A stretch of 64,000 nt of DNA, taken from positions 1 to 64,000 of the forward strand of contig CBFFRQ010000094.1 in assembly GCA_965644315.1 (NCBI GenBank), written 5' to 3'. A program made the position numbers and the translations under genes. Of this stretch, positions 17,028 to 26,746 are shown in pieces. Within the stretch, counting starts at the first letter, position 1, and each line of letters begins with the position of its first letter. The notes below the pieces were generated by a model, which was not told the DNA's origin, did not search any database, and was given only the letters and a program-made list of their open reading frames with translations. The DNA is from Caecitellus pseudoparvulus (taxonomy: Eukaryota > Bigyra: Bicosoecida).

Positions 17028-18977
17028 ATGCGTGGGCGGGCCGATGGCGGCGCCAGCGCGGCTTCTCTTGGACCCTTGGCACTTGGCGCACGATTTTGCA
17101 TTGTGGGGATGCTCTTCGCTGCATGCCTCGTGCAGGGCACTCCCAGCACCTCGCAAGAGGCAGATTCAGAGCTGCTGGACCTGGGACAGTTGTCGATCTC
17201 AGCCTGGACGTCTGCAGCGTTTGCCCGCCTGCCATGCTTCGAGCGGGCCTCCTGGCACGGCAAGGGCAGACTGGTGATGGAGGGGGGCCTTGAGGCAACG
17301 GACCACGCTGCGTTTCACCACGCTGTTGTGACGTGGGACAGTGTGGAGGATCTGCTGGTCCAGGCGGCTGCCGGCGTGACACGTGACATGGCGGCGGAGG
17401 GAGCGTGGTTTCTGGAGGAGCCGGCCCTGGCAGGCGCCACACTGGCCACAGACCACCTGGTGTCTGCTCTGGGAGACCTCGACTCCACCGCCGTGAAGCC
17501 CCCCTTCGTGCAGCGAGTGGAGGTGGGCGGGGAATCTGCCAGAGTGTACGTGTGGGGTGACTTGCACGGCAGTCTGCACAGCTTCCTGCGCCACCTGGCC
17601 CTGCTGCGCCAGCGAGGGGACCTAGGCGACGACTGGGCCTTGAAGCCCGGCGTGCGGCTGGTGTTCCTGGGGGACTACGTGGACCGGGGTCCCTATGGCG
17701 TGGAGGTCATTGCAACGGCCCTGCGTCTGCGGCTGGCCAACCCTGGGGCAGTGCACATGGCACGGGGCAACCACGAAGACGAGGGCATCAATCGGGGCAG
17801 CACTTTCTGGGGCGAGCTGGTGGGCAAGTACCCCTCCACCTCCCGCCTCCGTCTGCGCCGTGTGTTCGGGTGGTACGCAACGCTGCCGCAGGCGCTCTTC
17901 CTCGCTGCACCCGGCGGCGGCAGTGCTGCTCGGAGCACGTCTTACCTGCTGGCATGCCATGGTGGGATCGAGCTGGGGCACGACCCACAGCCGTTCCTCG
18001 CGGCTGCGCTGCCCAGTCAGGGTGGGCCGGCGTTTTCCGTGTTGCCGCATTTGCAGCGGCAGACGTGGCTGACTCTTGTGCCGCCTGCCGTGGCACAAGG
18101 CGTGCCTGCGCCGCTGCGACGGCTATTCGAAGCGCCCAGTAGCTCTCACCGCACTCTCAGCGAACCTTGGGCAGTGTGGAATGTGTCCAGTGCTGCTGTG
18201 GGAGCGCAGGGGCAAGTGCAACCTGGGGCGGCGGCGTGGCCGACACGCCCCACGCAATCCCGCATCCCACACGGCTACATGTGGGCAGACTTCTTTGTGG
18301 ACGACGCCGAGACGGTGCTGGGCTACACCCCTGGTCGTGGGCCCATTCTGGGCAAGCCCCTGACCGAATGGTGGCTGGAGCGTGCTGGGGTGACCGCCAT
18401 TCTGCGTGGGCACCAGCACAACAACAACCCCGCAGCGGGCCCCATGTTGCAGCGCCTGCAGCGTCACAGGGGCCTGTACGACAACTGGGACGGTGCGGGG
18501 CTCGTGTACACTTTCCTCTCTGCCGCCGAGACGGGCGTCCTGGGCTTCAACGCGGCCAGCGTGGGGGTGCTGCAGTGGAGCGCAGAGCAAGCTGCGTGTT
18601 CTGCGCCCCCGCCCACCCAGCAGCCCCCCAACGAGTACGCGAAGCAGGCCCTTCTCCCAGGAGCATCACTGTGGCACTGTCACGGGCATGTGCCTGTGCA
18701 GCGTGTGCAGGTGGCGGGGGGCTGGCGCCGTGCGACCCGCCCCCTGAGTGTGCCTGCGCAGGATGGCGGGCCCGCCGCAGCTCAGGACAACGCGACGCAG
18801 GTGGGGTGTTTGGGGGGCAAGCCTTGGCAAGAGGTGCGGTGGGGGCCCCTTCCCCTGGTGGAGGACGGGTGGCAGGCGGGCGTCACGCACGCCTGTGAGG
18901 TGTGGCCGTTGCCAGACACGACGGGGCCGCAGGATGCGCCTCCCCCCTCCTCGCAGTGTGATCGCATTCGGGGCTAG
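17028..18977 (+). CDS. Secreted or membrane-anchored PPP-family metallophosphatase
   Basis: The protein has 649 residues in a single exon. The ATG at 17028 precedes a basic/Ser-rich stretch and a hydrophobic segment (LGARFCIVGMLFAACLVQG, about residues 19-37) that looks like a signal peptide or signal anchor. The catalytic core carries the PPP/calcineurin-like signatures in order: WGDLHGS, FLGDYVDRG, ARGNHEDE, CHGG and RGHQHNNN. These bind the two metal ions and phosphate. The Cys/Trp-containing C-terminal 120 residues are unlike known PPP tails. PPP phosphatases are usually cytosolic, so a lumenal or extracellular one is noteworthy. Substrate is unknown. It shares strand with the vasohibin gene 219 bp upstream. 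A TGCGGAAAT element sits at 17001-17009, 19 bp before the ATG. Confidence 0.8.
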   Translation: MRGRADGGASAASLGPLALGARFCIVGMLFAACLVQGTPSTSQEADSELLDLGQLSISAWTSAAFARLPCFERASWHGKGRLVMEGGLEATDHAAFHHAVVTWDSVEDLLVQAAAGVTRDMAAEGAWFLEEPALAGATLATDHLVSALGDLDSTAVKPPFVQRVEVGGESARVYVWGDLHGSLHSFLRHLALLRQRGDLGDDWALKPGVRLVFLGDYVDRGPYGVEVIATALRLRLANPGAVHMARGNHEDEGINRGSTFWGELVGKYPSTSRLRLRRVFGWYATLPQALFLAAPGGGSAARSTSYLLACHGGIELGHDPQPFLAAALPSQGGPAFSVLPHLQRQTWLTLVPPAVAQGVPAPLRRLFEAPSSSHRTLSEPWAVWNVSSAAVGAQGQVQPGAAAWPTRPTQSRIPHGYMWADFFVDDAETVLGYTPGRGPILGKPLTEWWLERAGVTAILRGHQHNNNPAAGPMLQRLQRHRGLYDNWDGAGLVYTFLSAAETGVLGFNAASVGVLQWSAEQAACSAPPPTQQPPNEYAKQALLPGASLWHCHGHVPVQRVQVAGGWRRATRPLSVPAQDGGPAAAQDNATQVGCLGGKPWQEVRWGPLPLVEDGWQAGVTHACEVWPLPDTTGPQDAPPPSSQCDRIRG

Positions 18978-19122
18978 AGGCGGCGCTTTCGAGCTGCAAA
19001 AACTTAATGTAGGGATTGATAAACGACATTCTGCACCCTTACTCCGCTAGCTGCAGCGTGGCCGGTGTGGTGGCCTTTCAGGGCAGGCACGCTTGGTGTG
19101 CGGTTGTGGAGTGCGTCGTATC

Positions 19123-19132
19123 AATTTCCGCG
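19123..19132 (+). promoter_or_regulatory. AATTTCCGCG element upstream of the b561-like gene
   Basis: Copy of the recurrent element 73-82 bp before the ATG at 19205. Its flanks (TC before, TTCGTC after one base) match those of the copy in the first RAE1 intron (9355-9364), so the conserved unit may be about 17 bp. Confidence 0.45.
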
Positions 19133-19204
19133 TTCGTCCCTCTCGCGCCAAGGCGCGTTCCACGAGGACGCAGGGAACCAGCGCCGCGGTAAAAGGAGTC
19201 CATC

Positions 19205-19915
19205 ATGACTGGCGGCAGTACAGCCATCATGGGGTTCTTTCCTGATGGCAGGTTGGCTTGCGCCAGCGGCGTGCTGGTGCTGTTGCTGCTGGTCACAGTG
19301 ACGGCTGCCCTGCACCACATGCACCTGCTCTTCGCCCTGCACGTGCTGTGCATGTCCAGCGCCTTCCTCCTGGCCATGGGTCAAGGCATTGCGGCGTACA
19401 TGCAGCGGGGCGTGCCTCGGGAAGTCGCCCGCCCCGTGCACCAGCGGTGGCAGGTGCTCACCCTGGTCTTGGCAGCCGTCGGGCTGGTGACCCTCATCGC
19501 GCACAAGGCTGAGGCTGGCAAGCCTCTGCTGTCTTTTTCACTGCACGCGTCGGCTGGCTGGGTGTGCCTGCTACTGCTGGCGGGGCAGGGTCTCGTGGGG
19601 CGGGTCAAGGTGGCGTTGCTGTCGGAGGGGCTGAGGCGGTATCCCTGGCATGGCCTGGCGGGGTGGGGCGTGTTCGCGCTGGGCTCCATAGTGATTGCAT
19701 TGGGCGTGCTGGCGGCAGCCAAGGAGCCCCTGCTGCCTCTCGCGGCGCTGGCGCTGCTGTTCCTGCACTTCGCGTGGGTGGGGTTCGCCATACGGCGCTT
19801 CAAGCAGGGGGGGGGGGACACCGCCCCCTACCAGCCCGTGTCCACTGCGGACACGCCCCCCGTGGATGTCGAGATGCCTTCCACAGCTGAGCAGGCAGTG
19901 CCCACGCCACCCTAA
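19205..19915 (+). CDS. Cytochrome b561-like membrane protein
   Basis: This 236-aa single-exon protein has five to six hydrophobic segments (about 20-40, 45-65, 85-100, 108-130, 145-170, 175-195). Conserved-looking histidines sit at helix ends: FALHVL, RPVHQRWQ, FSLHASAGW and YPWHGLAGW. This layout, with a His pair on each side of the bilayer, matches the cytochrome b561 fold, which carries two hemes and transfers electrons across membranes, often reducing ferric iron or monodehydroascorbate. The last 40 residues are a Pro/Thr-rich cytosolic tail. The family call is by topology and histidine pattern, so moderate. An AATTTCCGCG element lies 73-82 bp upstream (19123-19132). It is convergent with the ABCF gene (35 bp between stops). 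Confidence 0.6.
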   Translation: MTGGSTAIMGFFPDGRLACASGVLVLLLLVTVTAALHHMHLLFALHVLCMSSAFLLAMGQGIAAYMQRGVPREVARPVHQRWQVLTLVLAAVGLVTLIAHKAEAGKPLLSFSLHASAGWVCLLLLAGQGLVGRVKVALLSEGLRRYPWHGLAGWGVFALGSIVIALGVLAAAKEPLLPLAALALLFLHFAWVGFAIRRFKQGGGDTAPYQPVSTADTPPVDVEMPSTAEQAVPTPP

Positions 19916-19950
19916 TGCACCCCCCACGCGGCTCCGGCCGGCACAGGGCT

Positions 19951-22900
19951 TCATGAGCTCCCCCCGCCCCCACCCTCCGCAGCCGCCGCTGCCAACTGCT
20001 CTGGCGTCAGGATTGCCTCCAGCTCACCCTGCTCGAACAGGTCTCCCCCCGTGTGCCCGTGCATGGCGGCGACGTCCATGCGGGAGCGCCCCTCCACCTC
20101 CTTGCGGTACTTGTCCAGGGTGCCCCTGTACCGCGTCACGGCACCGGCACAGGGGTACCCCACCACCAGCAGGTCCGTTGCCACCTCCTTGATCAGGTGT
20201 TCGTCGTGGGACACCAGCACCACGCCGCCTGCGAAGTCCTTGATGCCCTCGATGAGCGCGTCCACAGCGTCGATGTCCAGGAAGTTGCTGGGCTCGTCCA
20301 GCAACACGATGTGAGGTCGTGCGAAGAGCATGGTGGCCAGGGACACCCGGCTCTTCTGCCCGCCGCTCAGCACCCGGATCTGCTGGGTGGCCAGGGAGCC
20401 AGACAGGCCGTACTTGCCCAACCAGCCCCGGATCTCGCTCTCCTTCATGTTGGAGGTCTCGCTGGGGTACTTGGTCATGAGCCAGGACAGCGGCGTCGCG
20501 TCGGGGTCCATGCCCTCCATGTGGTGCTGGTCGAACTTTGCGATGCGCACGTGCGAATTCCGCACCACGTCCCCCTGCCGCGGCACCAGCTCCCCCGAGA
20601 TGAGCTTCAGCAGGGTACTCTTCCCCACCCCATTGGGCCCCAGGATGGCGGTGCGGGACTGCAGATCCACACCGAAGGCAACGTCCCGGAAGAGAAGCCC
20701 CACCGTGCCCACCGCCTCGTCCTCCTCCACGCCCTGCCCCAGCTCCTTGTACCCGAAGCTGACGTCCAGGACCTGGATGATGGGGGCACCCAGCGGACCT
20801 GGGTCGGGGAAGTGCAGGCGCACAGACGTGCCGCCCAGCCCCAGGCCCGTGGTGGCTGCAGCTGCGTGTGCGGCACTGCCGGCGGCGCCTTCCCTCTGCA
20901 GGCGCTCGATGGCTTTGAGGCGTGACTGGGCCTGAGTGGCGCGTGCTGCGCTGGCCCTGAACTTGTCCACGAAGCTCTGCATGTGGTCGATCTTGGCTTG
21001 GTGTGCGGCGGCCGCCTTGGCTGCCTGCCGAGCGCGCTCCTGCCGCTGCACATCGAAGCTGTCGTAGTTGCCGTGGTAGTACTCCAGGCGGCAGCTGTTC
21101 AGGTGGATGATGTCGGTGACGAGGCCATTCAGGAAGGAGCGGTCGTGAGACACCACGATGATGGATCGCGTGGGGTTGTCGTCCCCCCCGTAGTTCGCCT
21201 CCAGGTACCCCTGCAGCCACTCCACCGCCGCGAAGTCCAGGTGCACTGTGGACTCATCGGCACACAGCAGGTCGGGCTGGGCGAACAGCCCACACGCCAG
21301 CGCCACGCGCATGCGCCAACCACCCGACAGCTGCCGGGTGGGCATGGTCATCATGCTCTGGCTGAACTGCAGCCCAGACAGGATCTCAGCGGCCCGCGCT
21401 TCGGCCGTGTCCGCGTCGATGTCCAGCAGCGCCTGCTGCACCTCCTCGTACTCCGCCTGCAGCTCACGCTCGTCCTGCGCGCGTCGCTTGGCCTTGGGCA
21501 GCTGCTTGCTGGCTTCCTGCGCCTTGATCTTGGCGTGGTGCAGGGCACCCTTGAACCGGGCGAAGCGGCCCCCCTTCACACCAGCCTCCACCGCTTCCTC
21601 ACCACCTTCACTGCCCTCTTCCTCCTCACCGCTGCCATCGGCAGGGGCAGCAGGGGCTGCCTGGGTGTCCTCAGCCTTGTCGGCTGCCTCACCCTCACCT
21701 GCTGCCGCCTCAGTCGGCGGCTTCTCACCTGCTGCAGTTTCAACAGTGCCATCACCACCAGCAGCAGCAGCAGGGGCAGGGGCAGGAGCCTGGGCACCAA
21801 CAACCGGAGCAGTGCCTGTCGCTGTCTCTGGCGCTGCCAGCCCCGCCGCCTCCTCTGAGCTCTGTTTCGCAGCTGCTGCCTTGGCCGCTGCGAGCTCTTC
21901 CAGCTCCCCCAAGATGGCGGCTTCCCGCTGCATGAGCTTGGTGCGGCGGACGTCGGAGGCAATGACGACGGCCAGAGCAGAGCGGTCCTCCCCCTCCACC
22001 TCCTGGTTCACGTGCACGATGCGTGTGTCGGGTGGCACGGACACGTGGGGCAGGGCGTGGGCGGCGATGTGCCGCAGGAGGGTGGTCTTGCCGCTGCCGT
22101 TGGAGCCCACCAAGCCATACCTGCGCCCTGGCACGATGTGCACGCGGGCGTCCACCAGGAGGTCCTTGCTGCCCATGCGCAGGCTGGTGGTGCCGACGAT
22201 GCCCAGGCCACGCCAGCCTGGGCCAGAAGTCCACGCCTCGCGCTCCAACTGCTCCTGCTGTGCACGCTCCAGGGCCTGGATGAGGGACTCCCCAGCCTCT
22301 TCTTCAGCTGCATCTTTGCGCCGCTTCGCCGCTTGGCGCCGCGCTGCCCGGTCTGCTGTCTGCGACGGCGCAGCAGGAACAGGGGTGAGGTGCGAGTAGG
22401 AAACGCCGCCGAAACGCGGGCAGCCGCACCTTTTTCACACGAGCAATGTCCTTCTCCGTCCACTCGATGGCCTTGTTCTGCGTCTTGTACTCTGTGGTGC
22501 CTGATGACATCAGGACACTCTGCAGGTCTGCCCGTGCGTGCTTCTGGTCGCCCAGGCTCAGCGGCGCTGCAAGGAGCTTGGCACCGCCTTCGCCCTTCTC
22601 TGCAGGCTCCGTGCCCGCGGGGTCCTCTGCCGACTCCGTGGCAGGGGAAGGGCGAGCGCCAATCCCTCGCTTAGCGAGCTGCCCCGCCAGTCCACTCAGG
22701 TCAGTGCCAGCTCCTCGAGGCGCCGGCACGCGTGGTGCCTTGGCTCCAGCCCGCCCACCAGCTGCCCCTCTGGGAGCAGGCGCCCGGGCTGTGCGGCGTG
22801 TGGCACGGGTGGGGGCGGGCGCAGGCACTGGTGCAGGGGCGCTTTCACCGCCTGCCCCCCACAGACGCTCGGCAATGGGCAGAGCCGCCTCCAAGTCATC

Positions 22901-23056
22901 CGCCAGCCCGGCTGCTTCCAGCATGCCACAGATGCCCTCAGCGAACTCCCGTGCAGAGTCGTAGCCACCATCGGCCAGGGCGCCCGCCACCCACTCCACG
23001 ACGTCTTCGTCCACGCCTGGGCCCAGGATCTTCGCAACGGCCGCTGCAGACGCCAT
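19951..23056 (-). CDS. ABCF3: ABC-F family ATPase, ABCF3/GCN20 type
   Basis: The gene model is complement(join(19951..22359, 22430..23056)), 1,011 aa, with one 70-bp phase-0 intron (donor GTGCGG). The N-terminal region carries VDEDVVEWVAG-type helices seen in ABCF3/GCN20, then a Pro/Ala-rich stretch. Two ATP-binding cassettes follow without membrane segments: Walker A GSNGSGKTT and GPNGVGKST, signatures LSGGWRMRV and LSGGQKSRV, and H-loops VVSHDRSFL and LVSHDEHLI. Between the first Walker A and its signature lies a large Ala/Glu-rich insertion of roughly 140 residues, which explains the length (human ABCF3 about 709 aa). The first cassette's Walker B reads CADESTVHLD instead of the usual LDEPTNHLD, while the second (LLDEPSNFLD) is near normal. 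ABCF proteins act at the ribosome; GCN20 supports GCN2 signalling (family knowledge). Confidence 0.88.
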
Positions 23057-23235
23057 GGCAGGGGGGGTGTGAGGGGGGTGCGCCAATCACTGCACACGAC
23101 TGGCACGGCAGTCGGCAGTGAGTGCGGGAAGGGGGTGGGGGAAGTGGGATTTGTGCAGTGTGCATTGTGAGTGCGGGTGGGTGGCGAGGGGGTGTGCATG
23201 CCCCCCCCGCTCGACCCCCCCTTCACCCCCCCCCC

Positions 23236-25183
23236 TCACGGGAACAACCTCTTGGGGTCACGGGGGAACAGACACACCTTGCGGACGTTGGGCAGGCCCA
23301 GGAACAGCATGACGACGCGCTCCAGCCCCACACCGCCGCCGCCGTGTGGCAGGGCGCCGTGCTTGAAGCTGTCCACATACCCCTGGATGGTGGGGATGGG
23401 GATGTCGTGCTCCTTGGCTCGTGCCTCCAGCATGGCCACGTCGTGGATACGCTGGGCGCCGGACAGGATCTCCTCGCCCCGCATGAAGAAGTCGTAGGAG
23501 TTGGACAGGCGCGGGTTCTCGGGGTCGGGCATGGTGTAGAAGGGCCGGATGCTGAGGGGGTACTTGTCCATCATGAAGAAGTCAGTGCCGTACTTTTCCT
23601 TCACGATCTGCCCCAGGCGGCGCTCCTGGGCCGTGCTCAGGTCGTCCTCGTCCCCGATCTCCACGCCGTCGGCGCGCAGCAGCGCGATGCCCTCAGCGAA
23701 GGTCAGGCGCAGGGCCGGGTCGCAGAAGACGAAGTCCTCAAAGGGGTACTGCGCCCGCACCGCCTCCAGCTCCGTCGCGTAGCGCTCCTGCAGGCCCTTG
23801 AACAGGAAGGCGAACAGGTCGGAGAAGACGTCCAGCACCTCGTAGTAGTGCTCGTTGATGGTCATTTCCATGTCCAGGCCGTGGAACTCGCACAGGTGGC
23901 GGTGGGTGTTGCTGTTCTCAGCGCGGAACACGGGGCCGATCTCGAACACGCGCTCCAGGTCGGAGCAGGCAGCGGCCATCTGCTTGTACAGCTGGGGGCT
24001 CTGCGCCAGGCAGGCGTCCTGGCCGAAGTACTTCAGGGTGAACACCTCCGACCCGCCTTCAGACGCACCGCCGATGAGCTTGGGGCTCTGGATCTCCGTG
24101 AAGCCCCGCGCCAGGAGGAACTCCCGGTACAGCGCGCAGACGCCGGAGGAAATGCGCAGGATGGCGGCGTGTGCAGGCGCCCGCAGGTCGATCCAGCGGT
24201 GGTCCAGGCGTGTCTTCTGCGACACGCGCACCATCTTGCGCTCGCCCTCGCCCTCGCCCTCAGCAGCGGCAGCGGCAGCGGCAGCCTCCTCCTCCTCCTC
24301 GTCGTCGCTCTCGCCCTCGACGTGGGGACGGGCGGCGTCCTCCACGCTGAAGGGCAGGGTGGGCAGTGCCCGGGAGATGGTGTGCAGGGTGGCCACCTGC
24401 AGCTCCAGGCTCTTGATGCTGCAGGCAGCGATGGGCTCAGGCACCGCGGACACGGTGGCGGAGACGTCCACGACGGACTCCCGGGAAATGCCCGAGACGT
24501 ACTTGATCATCTCCTTGGGCGTGTCCTTGCCCTGGAAGAGCACAGCCTGCACCGTGTGCACGCCCTGCCGCAGCACCAGGAAGACTGCCTTGCCCTTGGC
24601 ACGCAGTGTGTGCACTCGGGCACGGACCAGGATGGTCTGCCCCACGTGGGCGTCGGTCACTTCGCCCAGCCTGTGGCGCATGGAGAGGGCGGGTGGTGGG
24701 CTTGGCGCAGCACGCGTGGCGTAACGGCGGGGTGTGCAGGTGAGCAGAATCCTGCCGCCGGCAGCAGCTGTGCGTCAGCATCACGCACCGAGTCCATGTG
24801 CGGCCGGAAATCTCACGAGACTGGATGACAGGTGTGTCACCGCACTTCTCTCCCAGCATGGCAGCCTGGGCCTTGGCGCGGGCCTCCGCCTGCACATGAC
24901 CCAGAAGGCGCGGTTCGTGGCAGGCGTGTCACGGGGTTCATTTTCCGCAGGCTCCTCTGTCAGAACGCACCTCCTGCTGCTTCTTCAAGATGCGCAGCTC
25001 CTTGGCCGTCAGCTCGCCGTCGCCCTTCTTGGCCTTCTTGCCCTTCTTGGACTTCTTCTCCTTCTTAGCGCCATCCACGGGCGCGGCGGCGGCGTCAGCA
25101 GCCACCGCCGGCACTTCTGGTGCCACGGCAGGCGCAGCCTCAGCGGGCGCTGCCGCTGTTGTTGCTGGCGTGGAGTCAGCCAT
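23236..25183 (-). CDS. DARS1: Cytosolic aspartyl-tRNA synthetase
   Basis: The gene model is complement(join(23236..24670, 24789..24889, 24971..25183)), 582 aa, with introns of 118 and 81 bp, both with GTGCGT donors and consistent phases (2 and 0). Exon 1 encodes an Ala-rich start and a lysine-rich helix (KKEKKSKKGKKAKKG), the tRNA-binding appendage typical of eukaryotic AspRS. The OB-fold anticodon-binding domain follows (TILVRARVHTLRAKGK, FLVLRQ), then an acidic/Ala linker, then the class II catalytic core: QSPQLYKQM, motif 2 GPVFRAENSNTHRH, DMEM, FYTMPDPENP, RGEEILSGAQRIHD and motif 3 GGGVGLERV. It charges tRNA-Asp in the cytosol. The gene lies 179 bp upstream of the ABCF3-type gene on the same strand. 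Confidence 0.95.
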
Positions 25184-25340
25184 GTTGCTGCTGTTCGCAG
25201 GCGTGGCTTGTACGGACACTGCACGGGGCGTGCAGGCGTGGAGCAGGCGAAGCACGGGGCATGCATTGGGTGGGTGTGGAAAGTGCCGAGGGGTGACCAA
25301 CTGATCCCCCTTTGCCACTGCGCCGCCACCAGCCACCCCT

Positions 25341-26609
25341 CTACGCCGGGTCGTCCCCCACCACGGCAGCCCACTCCCTGCGGCGGGCAGCCCGCTCCGC
25401 TGCATGCTGCTGCTTCCGCTCGTCATCCCCCCGGAACATCTCCAACGCCATGCGCTGGTCGTGGGTCATGGCCAAGCCATACGCCCGGCGCCAGTGCGCG
25501 ACGCTGGCGATGTGTTCCCGGTCACACTGGTCCTTGTACGCGCGCCACATGGTGTCTACACCCTCCCGTGCCCGCTGCAACACCCTGGCCTTGGCTCGCC
25601 GCCCAGCTGCCACGTGTGTGTTTACGCCCAGCACCTCGCCCAGCAGACGCAGGCTGTCTGGCGGGCCCAGGGCAGTGACGGAGGCTGGGTCGCGCCGCAG
25701 GGTGGCCTGGAAGTGAGCCTGGGTCATGGGGGGTGGAGCGCCCCCTGACCCGCCTCGCAGTGCCGCCAGCATGCGGCTGCCGAAACGGCCAGCCTTGGCT
25801 TCCCCGCCCTCTGCCAAGCGCTTGCGCCAGTCAGAGAGATTGGCAGTGGTGGCATCATGCGAGTGTTTGCTGTCTGAGGGAGTGCTAGAAGTGCTGGGTG
25901 CGCCGTTTTTCAGCGTGCTGTGGCCTGCAGTGCTGCCGAGGCTGGCGGCTGCTTCCACAGCTTCCGCCTCGGCTTGCTGCCGGCGCTGGTCGTGTACCTG
26001 GCGCTGCACGGCCGAGGCAAATGCCTCGCCCTTGCGCATGGCTACCACTGCTTCACCGCCACCCGCTGCCACGCCGTGCCCTGGCGAGTCCCGCCCGGCA
26101 GCGCGAAACGCAGCGTTGTGCTGTGGCTTGATGCGCTGCTGCAACACGCTGTCTGTGCGCTTCAGCACGGCGCGGTCCAGGTCCAGGAGCACCTTGCGAG
26201 GCACTGCGCTGAACTTGCGCTGCAGTTCCTTTGGCGTGGGTCTGTACGGCCCAGGCGGCGCCGCGCCGCTTGCTTGCGCACCTTCGCTGACTGACGCCAC
26301 GGACAGGCGCCGTGGCACACCCGCTCGTGGCAGAAGGGAGCCCCGCCGAAACGTTGGAGAGCCTGAGGCATAGGATGCACGCCGGGGGGAGAACGACAGG
26401 GACGTGGTGTCGGATACCCACGACGCTTCGCTGATGCTGTCCAGGCAGTGCGACGGCGAGGCGGCAACTTGCTGGCCAGCTGCCGCGAGCACGCGGGTGG
26501 GAGGAGCGTGCACCACCACAGGGGCTGGTGCATCATCTGGCAGTTGGGGGAGGGACGCTGCGAATCTCCCCTTCCCGTGGACGCTCCCATGCTCTGCGTT
26601 GCCGTGCAT
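25341..26609 (-). CDS. Unrecognised basic Ser/Ala/Arg-rich protein
   Basis: This 422-aa single-exon protein is not recognised. The N-terminal half is Ser/Pro/Arg rich with SFSPRRASYAS- and RRLSVASVSE-like stretches that resemble basophilic kinase sites, so it is probably disordered. The C-terminal half is Ala/Arg/Gln rich and helical, with Trp-containing blocks (WRKRL, MWRAYKDQCDREH, HWRRAYGLAMTHDQRMALEMF) that look conserved rather than random. No membrane segment or enzyme motif was seen. The start is placed at 26609. An in-frame ATG at 26750 abuts the stop codon of the upstream gene and is less likely. A TGCGGAAATT element (26617-26626) lies immediately upstream of the chosen ATG. Confidence 0.65.
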   Translation of the reverse strand: MHGNAEHGSVHGKGRFAASLPQLPDDAPAPVVVHAPPTRVLAAAGQQVAASPSHCLDSISEASWVSDTTSLSFSPRRASYASGSPTFRRGSLLPRAGVPRRLSVASVSEGAQASGAAPPGPYRPTPKELQRKFSAVPRKVLLDLDRAVLKRTDSVLQQRIKPQHNAAFRAAGRDSPGHGVAAGGGEAVVAMRKGEAFASAVQRQVHDQRRQQAEAEAVEAAASLGSTAGHSTLKNGAPSTSSTPSDSKHSHDATTANLSDWRKRLAEGGEAKAGRFGSRMLAALRGGSGGAPPPMTQAHFQATLRRDPASVTALGPPDSLRLLGEVLGVNTHVAAGRRAKARVLQRAREGVDTMWRAYKDQCDREHIASVAHWRRAYGLAMTHDQRMALEMFRGDDERKQQHAAERAARRREWAAVVGDDPA

Positions 26610-26746
26610 GGAATGATGCGGAAATTGCGCTGCGCCCCACGTGCATTGACTCCGCAACACCACCCAGGCAAGCTGCACTTGCGTGCGCGGGTAGGGCCCA
26701 ACCCCAAGGAATACAGCGCACACAACACGGCATACAGGCGCCACAT

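Noticed and set aside
23122-24828. Plus-strand 568-codon frame antisense to aspartyl-tRNA synthetase
   Set aside because: The repetitive V/L/H/Q-rich peptide is a typical complement of a GC-rich coding sequence; AspRS motifs on the other strand are unambiguous.
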